A stretch of DNA of 64,000 nucleotides from Plumapathes pennacea (GCA_964036295.1 OZ038465.1:17506167-17570166), one strand, 5' to 3'; positions 23,901-36,290 are shown, numbered from the stretch's first letter. The notes: generated from the sequence alone by a model not told the origin. Program-made: numbers and translations.

Positions 23901-26900
23901 TAAACCTCGGCGTAATTATGGGACCCTTATTTCGGACGAACAAACAACATTGCCAGTGAATCCATTCCAACACTCAGTTTAACAAATATACCTAAAGTTT
24001 ACAGCACGTACAAGCATCAATGTTATTAATAACACGATTATATTCCGAAATGAACGTTATATAGTAACCATGCGCACTACGGAGGCAATGTGGATCCCAT
24101 AATTGCTCCAAGCAAAATCACGCTACATTAACTACTAGTTTTTCGCCTTCGGCGGTTTTACAAAAATTATATTGAAACGTGATACATGAAGGAAAAATGA
24201 TAGCAAGGCACAAGTTAGAGAACAGTAATGCAACTTTCTTTCGTCCAGCCTTTCTTTTAACCAAGGGAGATTCACAGCAAATGAAGGGTACTTTGACCTT
24301 GATTTTTTAATAAAAAGAATCCCCCACCTTGGACCCCACCCCACCTAGGGGAAACGCACCTTTCCTTAGTTCGAATCCCGTTCCAGCATGTAGTTTCTTC
24401 AGTTCAATAAACTTTTCACCTGCTTGATGCGCTGTGTACCTGCCAACAGTAGTATTCACTGTTATTTATTTATCTATTTTTTTCATTTTTAAACCATCAT
24501 TTTGTCTCCATACGTACCTCTTTAATATAATATTCTAAAACCGCCGGAGGCGAAAATCTAGTAGTAAATGTTTTCTCATAAACGTCGGCGTAATTATGGG
24601 ACCCTTATTTCGGACGAACAAACAACATTGCCAGTGCATCCATTCCAACACTCAGTTTAACAAATATACCTAAAGTTTACAGCACTTACAAGCATCAATG
24701 TTATTTATAACACGAATATATTCCGAAATGAAGGTTATATAGTAACCATGCGCACTACGGAGGCAATGTGGATCCCATAATTGCTCCAAGCAAAATCACG
24801 CTACATTAACTACTAGTTTTTCGCCTTCGGCGGTTTTAAAAAATTATATTGAAACGTGATACATGGAGGAAAAATGATAGCAAGGCACAAGTTTGAGAAC
24901 ATTAATGCAACTTTCTTTCGTCCAGCCTTACTTATAACCAAGTGAGATTCACAGCAAATGAAGGGTACTTTGACCTTGATTTTTTAATAAAAAGAATCCC
25001 CCACCTTGGACCCCACCCCACCTAGGGGAAACGCACCTTTCCTTAGTTCGAATCCCGTTCCAGCATGTAGTTTCTTCAGTTCAATAAACTTTTCACCTGC
25101 TTGATGCGCTGTGTACCTGCCAACAGTAGTATTCATTGTTTTTTTTTTTTTTTTTTCATTTTTAAACTATCATTTGCCTCCATACGTACCTCTTTAATAT
25201 AATATTTAAAAACCGCCGGAGGCGAAAATCTAGTAGTAAATGTTTTCTCAAAAACCTCGGCGCAATTATGGGACCCTTATTTCGGACGAACAAACAACAT
25301 TGCCAGTGCATCCATTCCAACACTCAGTTTAACAAATATACCTAAATTTTACAGCACTTACAAGCATCAATGTTATTTATAACACGAATATATTCCGAAA
25401 TGAACCTTATATAGTAAACATGCGCACTACGGAGGCAATGTGGATCCCATAATAGCCGCATGCAAAATCACGCTACATTAACTACTAGTTTTTCGCCTTC
25501 GGCGGTTTTAAAAAATTATATTGAAACGTGATACATGGAGGAAAAATGATAGCAAGGCACAAGTTTGAGAACATTAATACAACTTTCTTTCGTCCAGCCT
25601 TTCTTATAACCAAGTGAGATTCACAGCAAATGAAGGGTACTTTGACCTTGATTTTTTAATAAAAAAAAAAAACCCCACCTTGGACCCCACCCCACCTAGG
25701 GGAAACGCACCTTTCCTTAGTTCGAATCCCGTTCCAGCATGTAGTCTCTTCAGTTCAATAAACTTTTCACCTTCTTGATGCGCTGTGTACCTGCCAACAG
25801 TAGTATTCACTGTTATTTCTTTTTTTTTTTTCATTTTTGAACCATCATTTTGTCTCCATACGTACCTCTTTAATATAATATTTTAAAACCGCCGGAGGCG
25901 AAAATCTAGTAGTAAATGTTTTCTCATAAACCTCGGCGTAATTATGGGACCCTTATTTCGGACGAACAAACAACATTGCCAGTGAATCCATTCCAACACT
26001 TAGTTTAACAAATATACCTAAATTTTACAACACGTACAAGCATCAATGTTATTTATAAGACGATTATATTCCGAAATGAACGTTATATAGTAACCATGCG
26101 CACTACGGAGGCAATGTGGATCCCATAATTGCTCCAAGCAAAATCACGCTACATTAACTACTAGTTTTTCGCCTTCGGCGGTTTAAAAAATTATATTGAA
26201 ACGTGATACATGGAGGAAAAATGATAGCAAGGCACAAGTTTGAGAACATTAATACAACTTTCTTTCGTCCAGCCTTTCTTATAACCAAGGGAGATTCACA
26301 GCAAATGAAGGGTACTTTGACCTTGATTTTTTAATAAAAAGAATCCCCCACCTTGGACCCCACCCCACCTAGGGAAAACGCACCTTTCCTTAGTTCGAAT
26401 CCCGTTCCATCATGTAGTCTCTTCAGTTCAATAAACTTTTCACCTGCTTGATGCGCTGTGTACCTGCGAACAGTAGTATTCACTGTTATTTTTTTTTTTT
26501 TTAGTAGTAAATGTTTTCTGATAAACCTCGGCGTAATTATGGGACCCTTATTTCGGACGAACAAACAACATTGCCAGTGCATCCATTCCAACACTCAGTT
26601 TAACAAATATACCTAAATTTTACAACACGTACAAGCATCAATGTTATTTATAACACGAATATATTCCGAAATGAACCTTATATAGTAAACATGCGGAGGC
26701 AATGTGGATCCCATAATAGCGCCATGCAAAATCACGCTACATTAACTACTAGTTTTTCGCCTTCGGCGGTTTTAAAAAATTATATTGAAACGTGATACAT
26801 GGAGGAAAAATGATAGCAAGGCACAAGTTTGAGAACATTAATGCAACTTTCTTTCGTCCAGCCTTTCTTATAACCAAGTGAGATTCACAGCAAATGAAGG

Positions 26901-27183
26901 GTACTTTGACCTTGATTGTTTAATAAAAAGAATCCCCCACCCTAGACCCCACCCCACCTAGGGGAAACGTACCTTCTCTTATTTCGAATCCCGTTCCAGC
27001 ATGTAGTTTGTTCAGTTCAATAAACTTTTCACCTGCTTTATGCGCTGTGTACCTGCGAACAGTAGTATTCATTGTTAATATATATATTTTTTCATTTTTA
27101 AACTATCATTTTGCCTCCATACGTACCTCTTTAATATAATATTTTAAAACCGCCGGAGGCGAAAATCTAGTAGTAAATGTTTT
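20971..27183. repeat. Palindromic satellite array 3 (about 9 monomers, trimeric higher-order periodicity)
   Basis: Nine monomers of the same 670-bp palindromic satellite. Private variants recur at about 2,020-2,025 bp, i.e. every three monomers: GTACAGCC at 21551 and 23576, CCATCATGTAG at about 21691 and 23716, TTATTTATCTATTTTT at about 22444 and 24464, CCTTACTTATAACC at about 22906 and 24926. One monomer near 26495 has lost about 80 bp including one inverted arm. The array enters at CCCCACCTAGG, exactly as array 2 does. Confidence 0.95.
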
Positions 27184-27378
27184 CACTCCCACTTTTTAAC
27201 TCCCTCATGAGAATAAAAATTAACTCCCTAAATAGGAGTTGATATCACCCCTGTTTTGGAGTTAAAACAAATGAAGGGAGTTAGAAAGTGGGAGTGAAAA
27301 CTACTCTAAAAAAGGAGTCGTTCTGTACTTTTTTTTAACTCCCTTTTTGGAGCTAAAGTAACTCCCTTAAAATAACAG
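27184..27378. repeat. Palindromic ACTCCC/GGGAGT terminal segment, block 3
   Basis: Near-identical to 14811-15005, with the same full-length outer hairpin and the same junction with the satellite (AAATGTTTT followed by CACTCCC). Confidence 0.75.
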
Positions 27379-29626
27379 TGCTGTCAAGAACAGGAGCTCT
27401 GGGCTAATGTCCGTAAGGAGGTGAGACTAGAATCAGCTGGTGGAAGTGCGTCCAGACGCAAAAGGTTTGATCCCTCCTCTGGCGTCACTGAACCTCTCGT
27501 TAAGGCATACAACCAAGCTGAATCGTTGCAAACAAAGCAACAAATTCTCTCGGTCTTCGCCAACGATTTCAGTCGGGTACAACTAATAAATTTAATTCCA
27601 ACACTATCCAAATCGCGGATAGATCAAGCACGACAGCACGCTACTAAGGCAGGTAAAGGACAGGCCGTCCAACCAGACCCTATATTCCGTACGAGAATTT
27701 CAAGAGCACAAGTGGAACATTTCATCGACTACATTTCTCGGCCAGAAATGGTGCAAGATGTCGCATTCGGCACAAAAGACTAAAGGTTGACTCGGGCGAT
27801 AGCATCATTATTCCAGCTGTGGTGAGAGCGATGATTCCGTCTAGAATAATCGAGCAGTACCAGAGCTACTATGAGCAGCAGAATTTCGAGCCAGCAGCAC
27901 AGCGATCTTTGAATAATCGAGGTTTGTGTTGCTTCAGTTCAGAAGTCCTTGCAAGGCCTCGACAATACCACAGCAGAAGGAACTGAGGCCATCGACCGCG
28001 TGACAGACATAGTAAGCACCCTCAGCAGCCATGGATCGGAGGAAGGGTGGGTGAAATCTGTGCAGCAGAGACTTAAAGAGGCCAATAGATACCTCAAGAC
28101 AGAGTTCAAGAGCCATGTTAGCAGAGAAGAAAGCTGCGCCGACCATTGCGTCACCTATGCGATGAGTGATCCCGGCAGCCAACAGTTCCGAAGTAGATGC
28201 CAGCATGCACATGATATCCAGTGCAGTACCTGCTTGTCACTAGAGAAAATCTTGGTCGAAACTGTTAATAAGATCAATCACATCTCTATGGCGGAGGATG
28301 AAAGGTCAAGGATGAAGCACGAATGCATGCAAAACATCGAGTTGATCAAGGCATGGAAAACACAACTATTGCGCACAGTGAACCAAGAGGAGGCAAAGCA
28401 AGACGCATTGGCGACCACTGACCTGGACACCTGTCTAATAATGATGGACTGGACGATGAAGTACCTGCCCCAGAACTACCGAGAGCGCATGAGTGATTTT
28501 TTTGGGAAGAGAGGAAGAAGCTGGTAGGTTAGCGCGGTCATCACTAAGAGCCAAGGAAAGCTTAACGTGGAATGCTTTGTACTTTTTGTTTGACACATGT
28601 ACACAGAACAGCTTCGCAATGGCTTCTGTGGTGTGTAGATTCCGGGGATCAGCTTGCTCAACAATTTTGCCTTCGAGCAGAAGTGGTTGGCGTGGATACG
28701 ACATTGGCCCTGGGAAACTGCTGCAGTACAGCGAATTACAGGTTCAGCCACAAGGAGATACCGGCCTGCAAGTTCTTCATGACTTTGGTCTTCGAACCCG
28801 TGACCTGGGATCAATCAGCGATGCACGTCGGGCTACCAGAGCGGAAATTTTCTCCTGCGTCGAAAACACTTGTGTGCTGACCTTCAAAACGATGGCGGAG
28901 GCGGAAGCACCCATGGACACGGGAAAGCATGTGCAGCCATCAGAATGCGAGTCAGTTTATGACACTGCGAGTAGAAGATGGGCAGAGGGAGTGAACGAGA
29001 TGAACGTGATCAGCGGACTACGGATTGCAGTGGATGAAAGCCCTTCAACGTCGGCCGAGTGCAGCATACCTAAAGGATGGGCCCTCAAAACAACTAAAAG
29101 AGCCCCGAGGATGGTGGAAAAGGTCAAGGCTCATCTTACCGAGAAGTTCCACATCGGAGCTGCAAGAGGACAAAAATCAGATCCAGTCTAAGTAGCGAAG
29201 GAGATGAAGTTTGCCAGAGACGCCAGGGGCACCCTGCTCTTTCAGCCAGAGGAGTGGCGGACTGCCCAGCAAATCAGCAGCTTCTTCTTCCGTTTGTCTG
29301 CACTTCAGCGACACAGAACGCCCGAAAGTGCCGATGAAGACGAAGCCGATGAAGAGGACTTGGTGGCAATGGAAACGGAGCACCACCTCCAAGAGCTACA
29401 TCGAGCAGTATTTGACGATATTGAAATCCCCAACCACCCGATCAAAGTAAACAGCATCAACATATGTGACCTGCTGGGATCTGGTAAGCTGAGCACATTG
29501 AAGCTTGTCCAGTTGCGAGATATCTGCTCGGAGTTAAATCTCCAGACGCCTGGTCCACGTTCTAGAAAGCGTACTTTCATCGATCCATTGGAGGCCTTTG
29601 CAAACACTCGTTCTTGTCGTGAATAA
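27379..29626 (+). pseudogene. Transposase-like ORF family, broken and internally deleted, copy 3
   Basis: Same three segments and shared central deletion. Private lesions: a 3-bp loss and a TAG after GRSW near 28524, a loss of about 15 bp near 28682, a 6-bp loss near 29016, and a CAA-to-TAA nonsense at about 29189 that splits the third frame (28493-29191 and 29204-29626). The Pro-for-His zinc-finger defect is shared. The shared lesions predate the block amplification and the private ones follow it. Confidence 0.7.
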
Positions 29627-30333
29627 AAAGTATCGTATAGACAAGTGAATTTTAATTTTTAGTTTAAGCTTACACACGCAGGTAAAAATTTATCCTTTTT
29701 ATATAGTTATCCGTCGTTTGTCAAGTGCAATTGCTTTGTTTCTACAACGGCGGCTGATTTTATGCATAAGGATACAAAACGCTTTAATCATAGTACAATT
29801 GTTCCCACTGATATCGTTGACTGCCGTTCGTGAGGGCTATAAACGCGGAATGTATTATGCAATTTGATTTTGAAATGTCGGGCGTCGAAGCTTTGTCACC
29901 ACATGCAACGATACTTTATTTATCAAAAGCATGTTTCACACACACGAGAAGCCCAGTTAAACAAGCGTAAGCGTGACACGAAACGTGGGCGTGAGCGTGG
30001 CACCATACGCGGATCAATTTCCAAGATATTTTGAGTATTTACATCAAATAAAAAGACCCACAGAGCCCTTGATTTGCCAAAATGAAATGTGATTACTGCA
30101 TTTATTCAATGAAGTGTCTTCTGGAGTGGCTTTTATGGAGAACGGAGCGGCTTTTGTGGCACTTGCATTGTAAGAGAAATTTGGCGGGAAAACTATTTTG
30201 AGTATTTAGACCGAAGAATGACATTAACAGCCGTTCATTTGCCAAATATAGTTGCGAATACTGTATTTGTGCAATAAAATGTCTTTTGGAGTAGTTTTAC
30301 GGGGAACCGACCGATTTTGTGGTACAGTATAAT
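29627..30333. other. Non-coding 3' flank of the transposase-like ORF, block 3
   Basis: Same flank as in the other blocks; no ORF supported. Its end GTATAAT is the left side of the BEL target site and can be compared with the right side at 35366. Confidence 0.6.
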
Positions 30334-30551
30334 TGTCGGAAACTGACTTGTAGTTGATTTTAATCACGGAAAGATTAGTGATACAGTCTTAAGTGGGATT
30401 AATTTGGGTAAGTGATACGAGTGAATTGAGCCTTGTTTTCTGTGAGGGAACGGGATGAACTTCCTTTGGGAGTGATTGTGCGAAAACGAATAAAGCTTGA
30501 TTTGGAACTTGTGATTCTGTGTTGCAACAAACGGGGAGGCAATTTGCGACA
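30334..30551 (+). repeat. BEL/Pao 5' LTR, block 3
   Basis: 218 bp. Same ends as the other LTRs. It lacks GAGTGAAACGA after GATTAGT and carries a small insertion (TTTTC) near 30436. The 86-bp internal segment of the 3' LTR is also missing here. Confidence 0.83.
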
Positions 30552-30648
30552 TATTGGCACCTCCGACAGGGAACCAAACGCAGCTCAAACGCAGAACAAA
30601 ACAAGCCAGCAAGTGAAAGTCAATCGTTCCGCTTAGCGAAGCAACAAC

Positions 30649-32190
30649 ATGGAGAAGAAGATGTCTGTACTGGCGGGGAAGCTCAAAACCTCGAACTTCA
30701 CCCTGAACAAAACCGAGGAGATAATCAGCAAACATAACCGTGAAGCCTCAGAGAGACAAGAGACGTCTATCCTGACCAAGATTAGAGCCGTGAACAGTAC
30801 CAAAGATGAGACTGAAGAACTGAAGTTTATCAACGGGGAGACGGACGAGCAAGTCCAAGAGTGGGGAAATGACATAGAAGCCGTGATTGCCAACGCTGAC
30901 GAGAAGGTTCGCATCATTCGCCAGCATGTTAAACAAATAGAGGACGCCGAGCAAGCAGCAGAAAAAACCCAAGCCAGGAAGGAACAGCTCGCCTTCGAAA
31001 AGAACCAGCACGAATTGCAACTGGCTCGCGAAGAAGAAGATCGACAGCGTCAACTCCAATTCGAGCGCGAGCTACTAGAGCAGAAACTCCAGTACCAAAA
31101 GGATTTGGAGGCAGCGTTACCTGACGGAGTCCCTGAGAACACCGCAAATCAGGGAGCGGCCGCGAAATTACCGAAGATCTCAATAACACGATTCAACGGG
31201 ACGTACGAAGCATGGCTACCCTTTTGGGGGAAATTTACGACAGAAATCGACGGGTCGGGCTTGGCCGCAGTTACCAAATTTGCCTATTTGAAGGAACTGC
31301 TCGAGCTGAACGTTCGACTAGAAATCGAAGGCCTACCATTCACTAAAGAGGGTTACGAAAGTGCCAAAGCGATCCTGGAGGCGGAATACGGCCAGACTGA
31401 GGAAATAGTCAACGCTTAAAGACAAAACATAGCCAATCTTCCAGTCATCACAGGGTCCAACCCAAGAAAAGTACAAGAGTTTTACAAAAAACTATCGTAC
31501 AACGTTCAGAGTCTTGAGACGCTGGGGAAACTTAATCAAGTCACTGGTAACGTGGGATCGTTCCTCGACAAACTGAAAGGAATCAAGTCCGAACTTGTCA
31601 GCGGACAGGATGGGTGGCAGAGCTGGGATTTTCATAAACTGTTAAGTGCTCTAAAACGTTGGAAGGACATAAACCCTATCGAGATGTATGAGAACCCGGA
31701 AAAGCCCACTCCTCAAAAACGCCACGAAGGGCGAACCCGGTTGTTCAATGCGGTCGACAATGAAAGCCTGAAACGTGGGTGTACCTACTGTGACGAGGGA
31801 CACGCTTCGACTGATTGCACACGCGTGACCACAGTAGATGAGAGGAAAAGAATGTTGGCCCAAAACAAGCTTTGCTTCAATTGCACCGGGGCAAAACACC
31901 GTGCAGCTGACTGCAAGAGCGAGAAGAGATGCCTGAAGTGCGGATCACGACATCACACTTCAATTTGCACCTCCACAGCACACCTAATGACAGCCAGAGA
32001 AGTGGGAAAGGGCGCTGTCGTGTATCCAGTGGTCGTGGTGGAAGTGGAAGGCGTGAAATGTCGGGCCCTACTCGACACGGGGGCCGGTAGTTCCTATGCC
32101 TCCGCCGCACTTCTGGACAAACTTCCCAAGTGGTCCAGCTCCCGAGAGATACGGGATCATTACGGGTATTGGGCCACAGGCAAACTAGAG
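30649..32190 (+). pseudogene. BEL/Pao gag-protease, copy 3 (one nonsense codon)
   Basis: ATG at 30649. Coiled-coil Gag, DUF1759-like core and then TAA at 31417-31419, followed in the same frame by three intact zinc knuckles (CTYCDEGHASTDC, CFNCTGAKHRAADC, CLKCGSRHHTSIC) and the protease motif DTGAGSSYASAALLDKL. Apart from that one stop, the frame is open for over 1.5 kb. The stop sits where a Tyr or similar codon would be expected (NA-stop-RQNIANLP). It ends where the palindromic element begins. Confidence 0.88.
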
Positions 32191-33597
32191 GTCGCATTCT
32201 TAACATGAGTGATTTGATCATGTTAAGAATACGACCGGAGGCCGTATTCTTAAAGTGATTGAATCGATCATTTCCAGTATACGACCTCAACCATAATTTG
32301 CAGGGGGGTGAAATAGGATTTTGATCATTTTAGGAACACGACCGGTCGTTTTCTTAAAATGATCAAGTTTTTCAATTTAGGTTTACGACCCGTCGTATTC
32401 TTAACATGAAAAACGTACTCATTTCAGGAACACGACCGGTCGTTTTCTTAAAATTACAATCAAGGCCAAAAGTGTTGGGACGATTCCAATCCCCCCCCCC
32501 CCCCCCCCCCCTCTCCCCAAATAAATATTGCACCAACTCACACCAACATTGTTTCAGGGGGAGGGGGGCATCATAGCTACCTCTAGTGTTAATGATTTTG
32601 TTTCAGTACAAAATACATAGCCTTGGGGTAAAGCAGTAGGTCGTAAATTTATATTCAGTCAGCATCGTCCCAACTAATTTTGGCCATTATTGTAGGTTTT
32701 TCATAGGTTTACGACCGGTCGCATTCTTGCAAAAAAGGAAAAAAACATATCGGGTAGTGGTAGAGCTATGTTTTTAACTATTATTCTTTACGCAAGAAAG
32801 CATAAGCACAAGCGCAAGCACGAGAGTCCTTATTTCACAGTGAAAACAGGCTCGACGCAAGCGCAAGCACAAGGATCAAAATATGTTTATGTTTAAGATA
32901 AATTCTATGGCCGATCTTCCACAGTACAAACCGCTTTGTTTATTTTATAGAAAGTATTTACCATCGTAGTGTTGTAGGAAAGGTGGGTAATCCGTATCTC
33001 CCACTCAGTGGTTATTATTTGCATACAGTCTTCATTCCTACCTTCCTTATACCCATCCTCACCAACACGCTAGTTTGTTTGGCTCTTTAATTCTCTTAAT
33101 TTTTGTTTTTTGTTTGGTTTCTTGTTATAACATGCATTATATTTTCTCCGTTAAAGGCTGCTTTACACGAACGACTCAAGCAAAAGTATAAGCGCAAGCA
33201 TAAGCTTAGCGCATAGAGAGTGACAGTGGCGACATATTAAGCATAAGGATCAAACACGTCCGTTCTTTATGTTTATGCTTATGTCGCCACTGCCGATGCT
33301 TGCGTCGTCCGTGTAAACCATCCGTTCATGGGTGTAAAGTGTTTCGGTCGTAAACTTTAAAATTAAAAAAGTTTATCGTTTTAAGAACAAGACCGGTCGT
33401 GTTCCTGAAATGAGCACGTTTTTCATCTTAAAAATATGACCGGTCGTAAACCTAAATTGAAAACCTTGATCATTTTAAGAAAACGACAGGTCATGTTCCT
33501 AAAATGATCAGAATCCTATTTCACCCCCCTGAAAATTATGGTTGAGGTCGTATACTGGAAATGATCGATTCAATCACTTTAAGAATACGACCTCCGG
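32191..33597. mobile_element. Complete ACGACCGGTCGT palindromic element inside BEL pol
   Basis: The outer arms are inverted copies: left from about 32229 (GGAGGCCGTATTCTTAAAGTG) to about 32460 and right from about 33345 to 33597 (ending CACTTTAAGAATACGACCTC). Both contain ACGACCGGTCGT-type palindromes and GGGGGGTGAAATAGGAT or its complement. The inner part has a long C run at about 32491-32512 and a second inverted pair, 33165-33255 against 33262-33320, around the tip at 33261. It has no transposase ORF. It replaces about 2 kb of BEL pol, so it is associated with a deletion rather than a clean insertion. Confidence 0.85.
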
Positions 33598-34919
33598 TTG
33601 CAGCTGAACCTCCAACCCAAACCAGACGGAGTACTAGAGTGTAGTGGCAGAATTCAGGGGGACTACCCAGTCTACCTGCCCGACACTCAACTCTACACGG
33701 AGAAATTGGTGGCTCGAGCTCACTCCAAAACACTCCATGGGGGAGTTGGCCTAACGATGGCAAGAGTGAGGGAGCGCCACTGGGTGCCGCGACTACGAAA
33801 GCTGACTGAACGGATCATCAAAGCTTGTCACGGATGTCGTCGGTTCCACGCCAGGGCGTTCGCGAGTCCACCACAGGGAAACCTGCCAAGAGACCGTACT
33901 GAGGGTCAAACCGCGTTTCAAGTCATGGGGGTCGATTACGCCGGGCCTCTAAAGTACCGTGCAAAGACGAAGACTGAGGGGAAGGCGTATGTCGTTTTGT
34001 ACGCTTGCAGTTTGACCCGTGGCCTGTTCTTGGAGCTGCTACCTAACATGGAAACCACAGAATTCCTGGCAAGTTTGAAACGCCTCATCGCACGTCGAGG
34101 TCGACTGAAGAGGATTTACTCGGACAACGGGAGGACGTTCGTGGGAGCAGCCAGGTGGATCAAACTAGTTATGCAAGACGAGAAATTTCACGACTTCCTG
34201 GCCCACCAAGGGATTCAATGGACGTTAAACTTGAGTCGTGCACCCTGGTGGGGAGCCAGTTTAAAAGATTGGTCGGGCTGGTCAAAGCAGCGCTCTACAA
34301 GACTATCGGGAACGGTTTGCTGTCCTGGGCTGAACTACAGGAAGTGTTGCTGGACGTGGAGGTCACCCTGAACAACAGGCCATTGAGCTACGTCGACGAC
34401 GACATTCAGCAACCAGCTCTCACGCCCAACTCACTGCTGTACGTTCAACCAAATCTGCTTCCGGAGCTCGAGCCACATCACATCCAAGACTACGACCTCC
34501 GCAAGCGAGCCAAGTATCTGAAGAAGTGCAAAGATACCATGTGGACTCGTTGGACCACCGAGTATTTGCGCGGACTCAGGGAGAGACACCGCCTGAAGCA
34601 CAAGAGCAACTTCGAGCACCCGAACAGGGGAGAGGTGGTGATCATCAAGTCAGAGGAGCGGAACCGCGGCAAGTGGCAGCTAGGGATCGTGGAGGATCTA
34701 ATCAAGGGCCGCGATGGAGTGGTTAGAGGTGTGAAACTGCGGACGGGAGGAAATCTCCTGGAACGGGCCGTGCAGCACATTTACCCTTTGGAGCTGTCCT
34801 GTGATAGGACAGAAGCCGAACCACCGGCCGCTCTTAACATCAACGCGCCAGATTTCGCCCCAAAGCGCGCCGCTGCACAAGTGGCCAGACACCGCATTGC
34901 GGCGATCGCAGAGCAATGA
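33598..34919 (+). pseudogene. BEL/Pao integrase with C-terminal domain, frameshifted
   Basis: Frame 1 from 33598 holds the zinc-binding HHCC domain (H42, H47, C77, C80 counted from the start of the frame), the integrase core with D113 (VDYAGP) and D176 (YSDNGRTF), and an open run to 34371. The protein continues in another frame (34155-34919) after a one-base indel near 34250-34262, into FKRLVGLVKAALYK, TLNNRPLSYV and a C-terminal basic domain (VVIIKSEERNRGKWQLGIVEDL) resembling the DUF5641 part of BEL/Pao integrases. The third acidic residue, expected in the F-E-R-L context, is Lys (AAA, consistent with GAA to AAA). So the gene is doubly inactivated. Confidence 0.85.
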
Positions 34920-35042
34920 ACACTTCATCTATGAACTATTCAGACTGTTATTGTTGTTACTTTTTTTAGCTTTTGATATTAGGTTTTTTGATTGCCCACT
35001 GCTGTGCGCAGTAAGATCAAGTATTTGCTCTCTCAAGAGACA

Positions 35043-35054
35043 AATGGGGGAGGG
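35043..35054 (+). other. Polypurine tract of the BEL element
   Basis: AATGGGGGAGGG directly precedes the 3' LTR start TGTCGG, the expected position for plus-strand priming. Confidence 0.75.
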
Positions 35055-35365
35055 TGTCGGAAACTGACTTGTAATTGATTTTAATCACGCCAACATGTAA
35101 TTGTAAAGTGAGAGTGTGACATGTGATCAGCGAGAAGTGTGGATTAGTAAGATAAGAGCACTTAGCCAACGAGCGGAAAGATTAGTGAGTGAAACGAGAT
35201 ACAGTCTTAAGTGGGATTAATTTGGGTAAGTGATAGGAGTGAATTGAGCGTTTGTGTGAGGGAGCGGGATGAACTTCCTTTGGGAGGGATTGTGCGAAAA
35301 CGAATAAAACGTGATTTGGAACTTATGATTCTGTGTTGCAACAAACGGGGAGGCAATTTGCGACA
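35055..35365 (+). repeat. BEL/Pao 3' LTR (long form)
   Basis: 311 bp, TGTCGGAAACTG to TTGCGACA. It holds a segment of about 86 bp (from CCAACATGTAATTG to CAACGAGCGG) that all three 5' LTRs lack. It has GGGAGGGATTG where the others have GGGAGTGATTG. The right flank TAATG gives the target duplication with the left flank ATAAT. Confidence 0.85.
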
Positions 35366-36290
35366 TAATGTAGAATTAATTTGGCGGGAAAACTTCCCTA
35401 ACCGCAATTTGGAGCAACTTTAAATGTGAGTCAAGTGGGAACGGCTTTTTCCCCCAATCAATTCTTTTTTTAATTTGTTTTAAATGGCAGTGGACTACCA
35501 AAATTTCATGCTATTCGAATAATTGGCCGAGACGAAACAATCTCCTAAGTAAATGGCAAAAAATGGCCGACTTGAGGCTTAACTGTTGGTCGAAAATCGG
35601 CCCAATTTGACCAATAAAAATTATATCCTTCGAAACTTTCAAGGAACATTACTGGGACTATAACGAGACTTCAGGTTGTTCAATTGGCTTATTTTTCTTC
35701 ATTGTTGACGAGATATAGTTTAATAACTTCGCATATTAATGTCTGCAATTTTGACTGAAAATGGCGCTTTGTTATGCGACGTTTAAACTCTCTTTTCTCG
35801 CGGATCGTTTTAGAATCAATCATTAATTGCATATCAGGACACTTGTACAACGTTCAGAAACGTTCCCTGAAACCTTCATACGATTCGAATGATTAGCCGA
35901 GACGAGACACTGTCCTAAGTAAGTGGCAAGAAATGGCCGATTTTGGACAAAAAGTTAACTTCACCTGTTTTTTTTTTGCACCTGAGCCTTGTAAACTAAA
36001 GGACCAGTTTTCGCCCGATGCCTCGTCGCATAGCCGATAAAAGGGAGTATTCCCTCCCCCCTCTCGGAACCAGTGCTGGCAGAACAGAACTCCTAATCTT
36101 TTCTTCTATCGAAAGCATACTTTTTACAAATAGAATAAGCAAATGTTTCATGCACAAAGTCACAAATGTTGGTGCCAAGTACAATAGAAAGTCCGGTCAA
36201 AAAATCACCAGAAATATAGAGTGTGGAGATAACTCGAAAAGAAAAGGGTCAAACTTGTTTTATTAACAATAAGTGAAAGGTAATTAGACT
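35366..36290. other. Right flank of block 3: non-coding, with a diverged direct repeat
   Basis: Starts with AATTTGGCGGGAAAAC, the motif also found upstream of the BEL insertion. About 35513-35577 and 35881-35943 are diverged direct copies (ATTCGAAT-A/G-ATT-A/G-GCCGAGACGA and AATGGCCGA landmarks), period about 368 bp. No gene is supported. The expected right terminus of the transposase-bearing element (an inverted CACTCCCAC) is not seen. Confidence 0.55.

Larger units (their letters stand above)
30334..35365 (+). mobile_element. BEL/Pao LTR retrotransposon, nearly end-to-end but lacking reverse transcriptase
   Basis: The only copy with both LTRs. Order: 5' LTR, primer-binding site, gag with zinc knuckles, protease, a palindromic element standing where reverse transcriptase and RNase H should be, integrase, polypurine tract, 3' LTR. 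Flanks are TAAT on both sides (ATAAT if the LTR is taken to end at CGAC), consistent with a short target duplication. It is non-functional because of the missing polymerase, a gag stop codon and integrase lesions. Confidence 0.85.
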
